Part shown: positions 26,408 to 34,935 of the stretch, one piece after another
How positions within the stretch are numbered: the first letter of the stretch is position 1
Layout of the letters: every line of letters starts with the position of its first letter
Assembly: GCA_017542305.1 (NCBI GenBank)
Contig: JAFXXK010000004.1
Location: forward strand, 17,425-81,424
Origin: a bacterium
GTDB taxonomy: Bacteria; Cyanobacteriota; Vampirovibrionia; Gastranaerophilales; Gastranaerophilaceae
DNA: 64,000 nucleotides
Direction of reading: 5' to 3'
The notes under the pieces: model-generated
Told to the model about the DNA's origin: nothing
Databases searched by the model: none
Seen by the model: only the letters and a program-made list of their open reading frames with translations
Program-made: the position numbers and the translations under genes

Positions 26408-27637
26408 ATGCCCGTTGATAAAATAGATAATTCAAAATTTTTTCTAAATGCTCCTTCTCAGCCTGTTAAACCTGAAGAAGCAAAAAAGGCTGCTGCACCT
26501 GCGGTTCAGAATGAGGAAAAATCAAATGCAACAAAATATATGCTTGGGGCAACTGCTTTGGCGATTGCGGTTGCAGCAGGTGTAATCGGGCATAAAAATA
26601 ATTGGTGGCGGGGTGCGAAAAATATTACTCCGAACGGGCATACGGAAGTTAAACCTCAGCCGCAAACTCCTGTAAATAAGCCTGAAACTCCTGCAGTTAA
26701 ACCTGAAAATACTTCAGCAACAGAGTCGAGTATCCCTGCAGTTACTCCGGTTTCAGGAGGAAAAACAATTAATACTCCGAAACAGTCCAAATGGGGTAAA
26801 GTTAAAGATACTATGGCTTCCCCGTTTAGAAGAATAAAAGAACGCCGAGAAGCTAAGAGATTAGCAAAAGAAGCTGCCGAGCAAGCCGAACAGGACGCAA
26901 GATATAAGGAATGGGTAGAGATGAGAAAGCAATCTGATGCCGGATTGCGGCAATCTCGTGCAAATGCCAGACAAGAAGTCATAGCTGATACCCCTAATCG
27001 TTTGGCAAGAATTGCGGAAAAAGAGAAAGAATATCCTGAAAGGGTTCAAAGATTTTGGAAAAAAGATTTTGGTGATATTGATACCGAGCATGTTGTTGAA
27101 GATTATGAATACGCAAGAGTTAAACCATATCTGACTACTAATCCCGAATGTTTCGTTCCGGCACCTAAAAAAGGGGAGTATGACCTGAGGCATTTTGCTG
27201 TTGACGGATATTGGAACGGACCGGGCGGATTAGGTGCAAGTAATCATATTTTCGTTCCGGGAACCGAACTTCGCTATGATCAGCAATTTACTTTGCATGA
27301 TCCGAGTTACCGACAAATGAGCAGTGATTTAAGTGATAAGCAATTAAAAGATATACATTGGGCAATGCAAAAAGTTGCATTAAAAGGTCCTTATGATACG
27401 GATAAGAGATATCATATCGGTACTGCATTAAGATTTTCCGCTCCGGAATATGCTGCTGACAGAAGCCGCCCGTTAGGTTGGAATATCTTTATTGAGGGTG
27501 ATATACCTTTAGAAAAGATGAAAGAAATTAAAAAGCAGCTTGTTGAATCAGGCATTTGGGCAAAACATATGGCAATACAAAATAACGACACTATGATTGA
27601 AGTGTTTAACGAGATAATAAGATGTCTTAACAGATAA
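26408..27637 (+). CDS. Membrane-anchored protein with Pro/Ala-rich linker
   Basis: Not a recognised family. Residues 1-42 are polar, 43-62 form one membrane segment (YMLGATALAIAVAAGVIGHK), 75-130 are a Pro/Thr/Glu-rich linker with repeated KPETP-like units, 135-200 a highly charged coiled coil, and 210-409 a folded C-terminal domain (HFAVDGYWNGPGGLG, GWNIFIEGDIPLEKMKEIKKQL). The topology resembles the protein at 53795-54568. AGGAG precedes the ATG. It ends 3 nt from the convergent MarR gene. Confidence 0.7.
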   Translation: MPVDKIDNSKFFLNAPSQPVKPEEAKKAAAPAVQNEEKSNATKYMLGATALAIAVAAGVIGHKNNWWRGAKNITPNGHTEVKPQPQTPVNKPETPAVKPENTSATESSIPAVTPVSGGKTINTPKQSKWGKVKDTMASPFRRIKERREAKRLAKEAAEQAEQDARYKEWVEMRKQSDAGLRQSRANARQEVIADTPNRLARIAEKEKEYPERVQRFWKKDFGDIDTEHVVEDYEYARVKPYLTTNPECFVPAPKKGEYDLRHFAVDGYWNGPGGLGASNHIFVPGTELRYDQQFTLHDPSYRQMSSDLSDKQLKDIHWAMQKVALKGPYDTDKRYHIGTALRFSAPEYAADRSRPLGWNIFIEGDIPLEKMKEIKKQLVESGIWAKHMAIQNNDTMIEVFNEIIRCLNR

Positions 27638-27640
27638 ATT

Positions 27641-28093
27641 TTATGCTCCTATAAATTTATCAACCTGTTCTTTAAATATAGTAATATATTTTTTATAAGT
27701 TTTGTTAAGCACTGCAAATTCATCTTCTGTCATATTTGCAACTACCGCATTTTCAACCTCAACAATCGGCATAATTTTTTCTTCTACATATTTTCTGCCT
27801 GCATCTGTTAAAAATATCTGTTTATTCGGATATTTCTGGGGTTTAAGAATAATATATCCGTCTTGTTCCAGTTTTTTGATAGCAACATTAATGGTCTTTT
27901 TATTGGTATAAGCCTTTTTAGCAATATCTTTTTGCAGGCAGCCTTCCCCTAATTCCATAATTGCAAATAATGTAATAAACGTACTTTCGGGTAAATTTGT
28001 TGCAGCAAGAATTTGTTGATATACCTTATCAATACTGCTTAACATCTCGTTTATTCCGGTTAATTTATTGTTGAATTTATCCATATTGTTCAT
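27641..28093 (-). CDS. MarR-family transcriptional regulator
   Basis: The 150-aa winged-helix dimer protein has ELGEGCLQKDIAKKAYTNKKTINVAIKKLEQDGYI as the HTH (residues 47-82) and the wing QKYPNKQIFLTDAGRKYVEE, with a helical C-terminus for dimerisation. I prefer the ATG at 28093; an upstream TTG at 28102 would start inside the TATAAT box. Divergent from the class III aminotransferase operon, which it may regulate through the paired TTGCAA sites between them. Confidence 0.88.
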   Translation of the reverse strand: MNNMDKFNNKLTGINEMLSSIDKVYQQILAATNLPESTFITLFAIMELGEGCLQKDIAKKAYTNKKTINVAIKKLEQDGYIILKPQKYPNKQIFLTDAGRKYVEEKIMPIVEVENAVVANMTEDEFAVLNKTYKKYITIFKEQVDKFIGA

Positions 28094-28101
28094 CAATACC
28101 A

Positions 28102-28140
28102 ATTATATTCATAATAACATATATTGCAATAATTTTGCAA
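28102..28140 (-). promoter_or_regulatory. marR promoter with paired TTGCAA operator
   Basis: TTGCAA (28129-28124), 16-nt spacer, TATAAT (28107-28102), ATG at 28093. A second TTGCAA lies at 28135-28140, one helical turn away; each is self-complementary and together they form a symmetric site TTGCAA-N5-TTGCAA overlapping the -35 box, as expected of a MarR autoregulatory operator. Confidence 0.55.
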
Positions 28141-28261
28141 CAAATCTTAATGGTCTGTAATTAGACTATTGCCTTTTTAAAAAATTTATAATATGATTGG
28201 TGAAAAATCAGACCATTTAGTGTCAAAATTATGGTAAAAAAAAGTTTTAAGAGGTAAGTAA

Positions 28262-29659
28262 ATGATTTGTTTAGATGAAAAAACTATGATTACAGATGAA
28301 GAAGTAAAGGCGTTAGATAGCGTTTACAGTTCTTGGGGAGATACGGTACATTATTCAAAAGACCCGAAAGTATTCAGAGGATGCGAAGGTTCATATATGT
28401 ACGATTCAAATGATACCCCTTATCTTGATTTGCAGATGATGTATTCTTCCTGCAACTTTGGTTACAAAAATAAAAGAATTACGGATGCAGTAATTGATCA
28501 AATGAGTACGCTTCCGCAATTAACACCTAAATTTATTCAACCATACAAATCATTGTTATCTGAAAAAATGGCAAAAATGATTGAAGCACGTTTCCATGAA
28601 AAGGGCAGAATGCATTTTAACGTTGGCGGTGCTCAGGCGAACGAAGATGCCATTAAAGTTGTAAGAAACTACACTCACAGAAACGGATTTTTCGCATTTC
28701 AGGGCGGTTATCACGGAAGAACTATTGCAGCTTCCTGCTTAACTTCAAGTTTCAGATACAGAGAAAAATACGGACACTTTGGTGACAGAGCAAACTTTGT
28801 TCCGTTCCCTTATTGTTTCAGATGTCCTTACGGTATGAAATGTGAATCTTGTAATCATTTCTGTGTAAAACAATTTGCAAGACAATTTGAAAGCGAATAC
28901 AAAGCTATATATGACCCAAAAACAGGTGAATGTGAATACAAAGCATTTATCGCAGAACCTATTTTAGGTACAGGCGGTTATATTAATCCGCCGGAATGGT
29001 ACTTCAAAGAACTTAAAGATGTTCTTGATGATCACGGTATTATGCTTGTTATTGACGAAGTTCAAATGGGTATGTTCAGAACAGGTAAATGGTGGGCTAT
29101 AGAAAACTATGGTGTTGTACCTGATGTAATGACATTTGCAAAATCTATTACAAACGGTATGAATCCGCTTGCCGGTTTCTGGGCTAAGGAAAAATTCATT
29201 GCTCCGGATGTATTCACTCCGGGCAGCGCTCACTCTACATATTGTTCTAACCCGATAGGTGTAAGAGCTGCTTATGAAGTAATGAATATTGTTGAAGAAG
29301 AACAATATGATTTTGAAAGAGAAATTCCGAGAAAATCCGCAAGATTTATGAACGGTTTGAAGTATTTGAAATCTAAATACAAACAAGTCGGTGATGTTGG
29401 CGGTATCGGATTTGCTTTGAGAATGGAATTGACTCAGACAGACGGTTTCACTCCGAACAGAGAACTTTGTGATGCATTGCAGGAAGAAGGTTTGAAAGGT
29501 GATTTAACATACGGCGGAAAGAAATGCGGTCTTGTATTGAATAACGGCGGCTTCTACAAAAACATTATTACATTTGTTCCGCAGTTATACATTACCGATG
29601 ATGAAATCGATATGGCAATTGACTTGTTAGACCAGTTATTGAGCAGGTTAACCAAGTAG
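28262..29659 (+). CDS. Class III PLP aminotransferase with Cys cluster
   Basis: The 465-aa enzyme has class III motifs: NVGGAQANEDAIKVVR, GGYHGRTIAAS, IAEPILGTGGYINPP, VIDEVQMGMFRTGKWWA (PLP-contact Asp) and the Schiff-base Lys in TFAKSITNGMNPL. Between about 180 and 205 is an insertion with five cysteines (CFRCPYGMKCESCNHFC), which could bind metal; a shorter C-C pair is seen in some GabT-like enzymes. The substrate (omega-amino acid or diamine) cannot be called. It is first of four overlapping genes. Confidence 0.85.
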   Translation: MICLDEKTMITDEEVKALDSVYSSWGDTVHYSKDPKVFRGCEGSYMYDSNDTPYLDLQMMYSSCNFGYKNKRITDAVIDQMSTLPQLTPKFIQPYKSLLSEKMAKMIEARFHEKGRMHFNVGGAQANEDAIKVVRNYTHRNGFFAFQGGYHGRTIAASCLTSSFRYREKYGHFGDRANFVPFPYCFRCPYGMKCESCNHFCVKQFARQFESEYKAIYDPKTGECEYKAFIAEPILGTGGYINPPEWYFKELKDVLDDHGIMLVIDEVQMGMFRTGKWWAIENYGVVPDVMTFAKSITNGMNPLAGFWAKEKFIAPDVFTPGSAHSTYCSNPIGVRAAYEVMNIVEEEQYDFEREIPRKSARFMNGLKYLKSKYKQVGDVGGIGFALRMELTQTDGFTPNRELCDALQEEGLKGDLTYGGKKCGLVLNNGGFYKNIITFVPQLYITDDEIDMAIDLLDQLLSRLTK

Positions 29660-30504
29660 TGTCATTAGATTTTGAATTGAGGCATGAAGATAAAGGAGAG
29701 CAACGCAGCAGAAAAGCTGTGTTGCTTTTTCATGGTTTAACGGGTAGTCCTTTTGAATTAAAAAAATACGGACAATTTTTGTATAATAACGGATATGATG
29801 TTTATGCAGATTGTTTACCCGGGCATGGCGATAAAGTTCGAGAAATTTATACCGTAAAATATACCGACTGGTTGGATTTTGCATACAAAAAATTTGAAGA
29901 ACTGAATGAAGAATATGAAGATGTTTTTGTATCAGGTTTATGTCTTGGTGCGGTACTGGCAATAGCTGTCGGTATTAAATATCCCGACAAGGTAAAAGGA
30001 ATTGTATCTTTATCAACAACGTTATATCTTGACGGTTGGCGTTTACCCTGGTATAAGGTATTAATTCCTGTAGGACTATCTACTCTAATAAGATTTTATT
30101 ATAACTATCCGGAATGTGAACCGCACGGGATTAAAAATGAAAGAACAAGAAGTATAGTTAAAAAACTCCTTGCAAAAGGAGATGTCGGGATGAACGATTT
30201 CCCGATGACAGGGATATATGAGTTGCTGAAACTTTCAAAAATTGTCAGGAAAAATCTGAAAGAATTATCAACACCTATTTTATTAATTCACTCCGAAGAG
30301 GATGATTTAACAAGTACAAAGTCGGCTGAGACAGTTTTTAATAATATATCTTCTTCCGATAAAGAAAAAATTATTCTTAATGACAGTTATCATATGGTGC
30401 TTTATGATAATGAAAAAGAATTTGTTTTCAATAAAGCATTGGAATTTTTCGATGCCAGATGCTCTCAAGCATTAAAAAATGAGGAAGATGTCGTATGCTG
30501 TTAA
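29659..30504 (+). CDS. Alpha/beta hydrolase with Cys nucleophile, Est30/lipase-like
   Basis: Carboxylesterase/monoacylglycerol-lipase-type fold: LLFHGLTGSPFEL oxyanion loop, YADCLPGHG, nucleophile elbow GLCLGA with Cys95 where Ser is usual, acid in HSEEDDLTS, and His in DSYHMVLYDNE. A Cys at the elbow is known in dienelactone hydrolases but uncommon in this branch. It starts with GTG overlapping the aminotransferase stop by one base (TAGTG), indicating translational coupling. It may hydrolyse an ester or thioester related to the aminotransferase product; that is an inference. Confidence 0.85.
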   Translation: MSLDFELRHEDKGEQRSRKAVLLFHGLTGSPFELKKYGQFLYNNGYDVYADCLPGHGDKVREIYTVKYTDWLDFAYKKFEELNEEYEDVFVSGLCLGAVLAIAVGIKYPDKVKGIVSLSTTLYLDGWRLPWYKVLIPVGLSTLIRFYYNYPECEPHGIKNERTRSIVKKLLAKGDVGMNDFPMTGIYELLKLSKIVRKNLKELSTPILLIHSEEDDLTSTKSAETVFNNISSSDKEKIILNDSYHMVLYDNEKEFVFNKALEFFDARCSQALKNEEDVVCC

Positions 30505-30836
30505 GAATATCGGAATATATTTTTATAATAATTTCTTTGCTGTTGGTTTTGTCATTAATAATAAACAAAACTTATATTTGCCATATAAAGGATAATATGA
30601 AAAAATCCGATTATGTTGCGGGAATTGCATTATTGTTTGCATTGTATGTGTTGTCTGCATTAATTACGGCAATATTAATTCCTAATATATATTGCAAAAT
30701 CGTAATGATACTTTTTGCATTATCCCCCTTTATAATAGGGAAAATGGCAACTTATGAAAAAGAAAAAATTTATACAGTTTTTCAAATATTAAGTATTTTG
30801 GCAAGCGGTATTTTTGTGTTATACTTCATCTTGTAA
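30495..30836 (+). CDS. Small integral membrane protein, 113 aa
   Basis: Three to four hydrophobic segments: 5-24 (ISEYIFIIISLLLVLSLI), 42-62 (GIALLFALYVLSALITAIL), 66-84 and 93-112. No recognised motif. It overlaps the hydrolase gene by 10 nt and the next gene by one base, so all four genes form one transcription unit. Confidence 0.7.
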   Translation: MLLRISEYIFIIISLLLVLSLIINKTYICHIKDNMKKSDYVAGIALLFALYVLSALITAILIPNIYCKIVMILFALSPFIIGKMATYEKEKIYTVFQILSILASGIFVLYFIL

Positions 30837-31639
30837 TGAAGAGAATAGTTGTTTTATTATTAATATCAATGTTGACGGTTCTTCCTGTTTCGGCAAAGGA
30901 TGTTGTCAGAGCTCAGGCTCGTATGACAACAGAGTATAGCCTTCTTGGAGAAGAATCTCCTTTGATAGTTAAATTTATGCCGGGCAGAGAAGTTAATTTC
31001 GGCAGAGGAGTTATTGTTAAGTCAAAATCAATTATTACTGCAGAAGTTTACCAGTCACAAAAAGAGAGAAGATGGCATAAAAGCGGATTTATAATTTGCA
31101 AACTTCTGAGTTATGTCGGACCTGACAGCGAAGAAGAAATTGATATTTCGCAGCGTGATATTTATATGGTTGCAAGAAAGCACGAACCTATTGATCCTAA
31201 AGAGGCAGCTATTTTGGGTACTGAATTAACTGCAACTGCTATAGGTTCGGTATTTGTTCCGGGTGTTGATATCGCTTATTTCTTTACAAAAGGGGCAATT
31301 CTGAGAGAAAAACATCCAAATTGGTTTAGAGCCGGTGTATCAAATGCCTATGACAACTCTATTTGCTGGTTTTGGTTAAAAGGTAAACCGATTGAATTGC
31401 AGTCCGGAGATGAAATTAAGCTTGTTTCTATTCAAAAAACCAAAGCAAAAAAAATTAAAGCCAATGCAGACAAAAAAAATGCCAAAGCAAAGGTTAAAAC
31501 TGCAAAAAAAGAAGCAAAACAAGTTGCTAAAATGGCTAAAGCAGAAGAAAAAGCAAAAGCCAAAGAAGCAAAAGCTCAGGCAAAAATGGAGAAAAAAGAA
31601 GCTAAGAAAGCTGCAAAAAGCAAAAAACAAGATAATTAA
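30836..31639 (+). CDS. Exported protein with Lys/Ala-rich C-terminal tail
   Basis: Signal peptide 1-20 (IVVLLLISMLTVLPVSAK). Residues 30-200 form a beta-rich domain with KFMPGREVNFGRG, KHEPIDPKEAA, a glycine/alanine helix (GTELTATAIGSVFVPG) and LQSGDEIKL. Residues 201-267 are almost only K, A and E in helical repeats (KAEEKAKAKEAKAQAKMEKK). The order signal, beta domain, hydrophobic segment, GDEIK resembles the protein at 16217-17380. Its ATG overlaps the previous stop (TAATG). It ends 3 nt from the convergent tolC-like gene. Confidence 0.65.
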   Translation: MKRIVVLLLISMLTVLPVSAKDVVRAQARMTTEYSLLGEESPLIVKFMPGREVNFGRGVIVKSKSIITAEVYQSQKERRWHKSGFIICKLLSYVGPDSEEEIDISQRDIYMVARKHEPIDPKEAAILGTELTATAIGSVFVPGVDIAYFFTKGAILREKHPNWFRAGVSNAYDNSICWFWLKGKPIELQSGDEIKLVSIQKTKAKKIKANADKKNAKAKVKTAKKEAKQVAKMAKAEEKAKAKEAKAQAKMEKKEAKKAAKSKKQDN

Positions 31640-31642
31640 AAT

Positions 31643-33205
31643 TTATAGCTGATATTCTTTTTTAACTCTTTTACGGCGTTCTTTTTCATCGCAATTCATC
31701 CATTTATTGATGTGTTCAATTAATTCATCACTATGATAGTGAATTGCGTGTTCGGATTTATGGTGAATATCAATTATATGGCAGTGCATTGCTCTTTCAA
31801 CATTGATAAGAGCAATGTTATATATATAAAGAGCATCAATATAATTGTTCATAGCATTTTGGTAACTTGTTCTTGCTGCCTGCAAAGCTACATAGTCAGC
31901 CTGTCCGTTTTTGTATTCTTCAATAACTATTTTTAAATGACTGTATGCGTTTGCTACTGCGATTTGAGCAATCGGGAATTCCATTTCTGCTTTCTGCAGA
32001 TTGGTTAGGGATCTCTGAACTTCATAATTCAAATTCTTTTTAAATAAAACAATTTCGTTATCTGCGATATTAAGTTGAGCATCTGCTCCCTTAAGGCTGT
32101 GACGTAAATTCATGAGATTAACACTTGAGCTTAATGATACTCCGACCTGTAAACTGTTATCCCCTTTGGCGTGATTATTATTATAGTATCCGTAGCCTCC
32201 GTTTACGGATAAATCAGGAAAATATGTTCTCTTAATATAGTTCAAATTTTGCTCCATAGCTTTATATGTAGCTATCAATACTTTTAAATCAGGACTGTTT
32301 TTATATGCAATAAGAACAGCGTCTTTCTTATCAAAAGGCAAATTTTCCGGTATAAATTCTTTTGTAACTTCATTGTCTATAAAGTCATTTGCGTATGAAT
32401 ATGTATCGGTATTTTCAATTTTATATTCATACGGGGTTTCAACAAACATTGCATTATTCAGGTCGATACGGGCATTATCGTAACTGTTTTTTGCCTGTAA
32501 ATATCTTACTCTTGCCACGTTATAATTAAATCTTGCACTTGTAATGTCGGCTTCTTTTGTTTTGTTTTTTTGTGATAAATTATTTGCCATATCAAGGAAT
32601 TGTTCATTTAATTCAAAATTCTTTCTTTCTACCTGTAATCTCGACTGAGCAAGTAAAAGAGCGTAATATTTTTCCTTAACGTCAAATAATGTTTCGCATA
32701 AACTGTCAATAAATTCGTATTCCGCACCTATTTTATAAAATTCTTCCATTTTAATGTTAGCGGTAGTTTTTCCGAAATTGTAAACAAGTTTGTTTATGGT
32801 AACTGCAACACTCGGGAATTCGCTAACATGATCGTGGTATTCCGAGCCGTTTGAGTGGTTTGTATTATAGAAGCCGGCCCCGGCACTAATTACAGGGAAA
32901 TATTCCGATTTTGCAATGCCAACATTACTTTTTGCCAAATCTAAGTTATATTTGTATTTTTTAATAACAGGACTGTTATGAAACGCAATGGAAACACAAT
33001 CTTTTATACTCAAAACATCATTTTTTTCAATATAAGCTTTTTTGAATAATTCCTCATGGTCGTCTTTAGGTTGAATAACCGTAACTTTTTGTGCAGCAGG
33101 TTTTGCTGTTTTTTTCTGTGAAGCTGCAAACGCTTGCGTTGAGCATGTGGCACAACAAAGGGTAATTAATGCTATTATACTTAATTTCTTAATTCGGGTA
33201 GCCAT
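31643..33205 (-). CDS. TolC-family outer-membrane efflux/secretion channel
   Basis: The 520-aa protein has a signal peptide (1-28, IIALITLCCATCSTQAFA), then the two-repeat OEP architecture with long amphipathic coiled-coil helices; DCVSIAFHNSPVIKKYKYNLDLAKSNVGIAKSEYFP near 68-105 is the typical first-helix signature, repeated as DAVLIAYKNSPDLKVLIATYKAMEQNLNYIKRTYFPDLSVNGGYG near 285-330. The C-terminus is His-rich (HCHIIDIHHKSEHAIHYH), possibly metal-binding. No inner-membrane pump or adaptor gene is adjacent. It has its own leaderless-type promoter. Confidence 0.9.
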   Translation of the reverse strand: MATRIKKLSIIALITLCCATCSTQAFAASQKKTAKPAAQKVTVIQPKDDHEELFKKAYIEKNDVLSIKDCVSIAFHNSPVIKKYKYNLDLAKSNVGIAKSEYFPVISAGAGFYNTNHSNGSEYHDHVSEFPSVAVTINKLVYNFGKTTANIKMEEFYKIGAEYEFIDSLCETLFDVKEKYYALLLAQSRLQVERKNFELNEQFLDMANNLSQKNKTKEADITSARFNYNVARVRYLQAKNSYDNARIDLNNAMFVETPYEYKIENTDTYSYANDFIDNEVTKEFIPENLPFDKKDAVLIAYKNSPDLKVLIATYKAMEQNLNYIKRTYFPDLSVNGGYGYYNNNHAKGDNSLQVGVSLSSSVNLMNLRHSLKGADAQLNIADNEIVLFKKNLNYEVQRSLTNLQKAEMEFPIAQIAVANAYSHLKIVIEEYKNGQADYVALQAARTSYQNAMNNYIDALYIYNIALINVERAMHCHIIDIHHKSEHAIHYHSDELIEHINKWMNCDEKERRKRVKKEYQL

Positions 33206-33211
33206 ATCCGT

Positions 33212-33239
33212 ATCTTAGCACAAAAAACATTTAATGCAA
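33212..33239 (-). promoter_or_regulatory. tolC-like gene promoter, leaderless layout
   Basis: TTGCAT (33239-33234), 16-nt spacer, TAAGAT (33217-33212), six bases (ACGGAT), ATG. Confidence 0.7.
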
Positions 33240-33259
33240 GTAATTCGCAAAAAGTATTT

Positions 33260-33991
33260 TTACCACTTCCACATAACGTAAGCTGCGGCATTTGACATTA
33301 ATTCCACTCTGTCACCATATAATGCAAACGGATAAACATCAACAATATTATTTTTATCAACAATACAATTTCCGATTTCGTTAGTATAATAATTATAAGT
33401 TCCACTTGTGCAAGTGACTTCCTTATTAGGACCTTTCACTCCGTTAACATCAATAATCCCGTAACAACCGTTGCGTGTTCCATTTGCATTAAGTGTAGCA
33501 CTTTCTATATCATTTCCTGCACAAGGTTTTTGTCCTAGCCAAGTTGAAAACATAATGATAGAACCGTCAGATAGTACATAAGTCGGATTTTTAGAAAAAT
33601 CTTTCATTGAAGATATATTTGCCTGATAACCTGTAAATTTATACGGTTTACCATCTACCATAGTAAGATTATTTGTTCCATAGTAGTATTTAGCGTTACT
33701 CAAAACACCGTTCATAATTGCACAGGCAGAATGTCTTTCATTAGGATTATCATTAGCTGAATTTGCATTACAATAGGCATTTATATTACTAAAATCGATA
33801 TCATAATTTGCTTTAGCTAATTTTGCACCATTATTCATTGTGGACATCATTTTTTTAAGTCTGTTGGATATTTCCGCAGCCTTTATATTATTTATTAGTG
33901 CGGGTAATGTTAATGCTGCAACAACTCCGATAATACCGAGGGTAATCAAAACCTCAGCAAGAGTAAACCCAGCTTTCCTGTCTCTCCCCAT
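33260..33991 (-). CDS. Type IV pilin-like protein, expression frame-dependent
   Basis: Prepilin signal MGRDRKAG with cleavage before FTLAEVLITLGIIGVV (E5 present), then a hydrophobic helix and a Cys-containing globular domain (243 aa in all). Such pilins or pseudopilins are exported to the inner membrane and built into fibres after PilD cleavage. The start given here has no ribosome binding site and no promoter at the leaderless position. The signals for expression lie at 34071-34123, ahead of an 11-G tract that puts the two frames out of register (see the separate entries). No pilus assembly gene is nearby. Confidence 0.85.
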   Translation of the reverse strand: MGRDRKAGFTLAEVLITLGIIGVVAALTLPALINNIKAAEISNRLKKMMSTMNNGAKLAKANYDIDFSNINAYCNANSANDNPNERHSACAIMNGVLSNAKYYYGTNNLTMVDGKPYKFTGYQANISSMKDFSKNPTYVLSDGSIIMFSTWLGQKPCAGNDIESATLNANGTRNGCYGIIDVNGVKGPNKEVTCTSGTYNYYTNEIGNCIVDKNNIVDVYPFALYGDRVELMSNAAAYVMWKW

Positions 33992-34038
33992 GGAAGAAGT
34001 AGAGCCTAAACTCCATAAACCCTTGCTATGGTTGGGTT

Positions 34039-34071
34039 TTACCCCCCCCCCCTGTATGAAAATCCTGTCAT
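34039..34071 (-). other. Short reading frame ending at the G tract (closed state of pilin)
   Basis: ATG at 34071-34069 with GGAGG 8 nt upstream. With 11 G the frame reads MTGFSYRGGG then TAA directly after the tract. With 12 G (or 9) it would continue without a stop for 27 codons into the pilin ATG at 33991 and on in frame. Confidence 0.65.
34042..34052 (-). repeat. Homopolymeric G tract (11 G on minus strand)
   Basis: Eleven consecutive C on the plus strand; the longest G/C homopolymer I noticed in this AT-rich window. It lies inside the leader reading frame of the pilin gene. Such tracts slip during replication in many bacteria. Confidence 0.95.
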
Positions 34072-34079
34072 AGCTTTAT

Positions 34080-34123
34080 CCTCCGTGTTATTTATATTAT
34101 AACATATTTTATCAATTATTCAA
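34080..34123 (-). promoter_or_regulatory. Promoter and ribosome binding site ahead of pilin leader frame
   Basis: TTGAAT (34123-34118), 16-nt spacer, TATAAT (34101-34096), then GGAGG at 34084-34080 with 8 nt to the ATG at 34071. All signals point to translation beginning upstream of the G tract. Confidence 0.75.
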
Positions 34124-34143
34124 GTTTATTATTGAATTCTTAA

Positions 34144-34932
34144 TTAAAATATATTTTTATATGTTAAGAAATAATCATTAATTACGCCGAGCAGCTGAGG
34201 CATAATCCATATTAGAATTGCAGCGCCGAATACCGGTTTGAACAGGAAGCTTAACTGGAATACGTTAACCTGCGGTGCTGTTTTTGAAATTACACCAAGT
34301 ATAATATCCTGTCCCAATGTTGCCAAAAGAACGGGTGATGCTATTTGTAAACCCATATATAATACGTTAGAAGTCATTTTTATCAAGTAATCCATATTAA
34401 TGAGTTCTAAAAGCGGAATTGAAGTAGCAAAGAGAGGAAATATTTCAAAACTCCTCAGAAAAGCATGGATTAACCAATAAAGTCCGCCGAGTTCCATAAA
34501 TATTAACAAACCCAATAATGCAAACAGTTTTGTTAGTATTGATACTTGCGAAGATGTTGTCGGGTCTAACACCATAGCCGATGACAAACCCATTTGCATA
34601 TTAATCATATCCGCACCTGCCTCGATTGCAAGTAAGATAATCTGCGCCATATAACCTATGATTGCACCTACTGCATAATTCAAAACAATAGAAAGCAGCA
34701 TAGAATCTTTAGCCGCAAGTATATCAGGAACTTTCGGGCTCAAGAATGAAGTTAATATAACGGTAAACATCAATGCTAATGCAAGTTTTACCATACCCGG
34801 AATTTCTTTTCTGTTAAACACGGGAGCTAATCGGAAAAAACCCATTACCCGCGCAAAAACATAAATGCCCGATAGTAAATAGGCATTTAATGCGGGAAAT
34901 ATTTTAAATAGCTCGGTGTAAAAACTGTCCAT
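34144..34932 (-). CDS. fliR: Flagellar export apparatus protein FliR
   Basis: Integral membrane component of the flagellar type III export gate, in the FliP5FliQ4FliR1 complex. The 262-aa protein has the family sequence FARVMGFFRLAPVFNRKEIPGMVKLALAL (22-50), the GFIGY-like YAVGAIIGYMAQIILLAIEAGADMINMQMG (85-115) and six membrane segments. It is the last gene of the fliM/N-O-P-Q-R operon, 3 nt after fliQ. Confidence 0.95.
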   Translation of the reverse strand: MDSFYTELFKIFPALNAYLLSGIYVFARVMGFFRLAPVFNRKEIPGMVKLALALMFTVILTSFLSPKVPDILAAKDSMLLSIVLNYAVGAIIGYMAQIILLAIEAGADMINMQMGLSSAMVLDPTTSSQVSILTKLFALLGLLIFMELGGLYWLIHAFLRSFEIFPLFATSIPLLELINMDYLIKMTSNVLYMGLQIASPVLLATLGQDIILGVISKTAPQVNVFQLSFLFKPVFGAAILIWIMPQLLGVINDYFLTYKNIF

Positions 34933-34935
34933 TCT

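Noticed and set aside
31376..31652. Reading frames of 84-86 codons over the Lys/Ala-rich tail
   Set aside because: They arise from the A-rich repetitive codons of the tail in other frames (poly-Phe/Cys and poly-Lys/Gln products).
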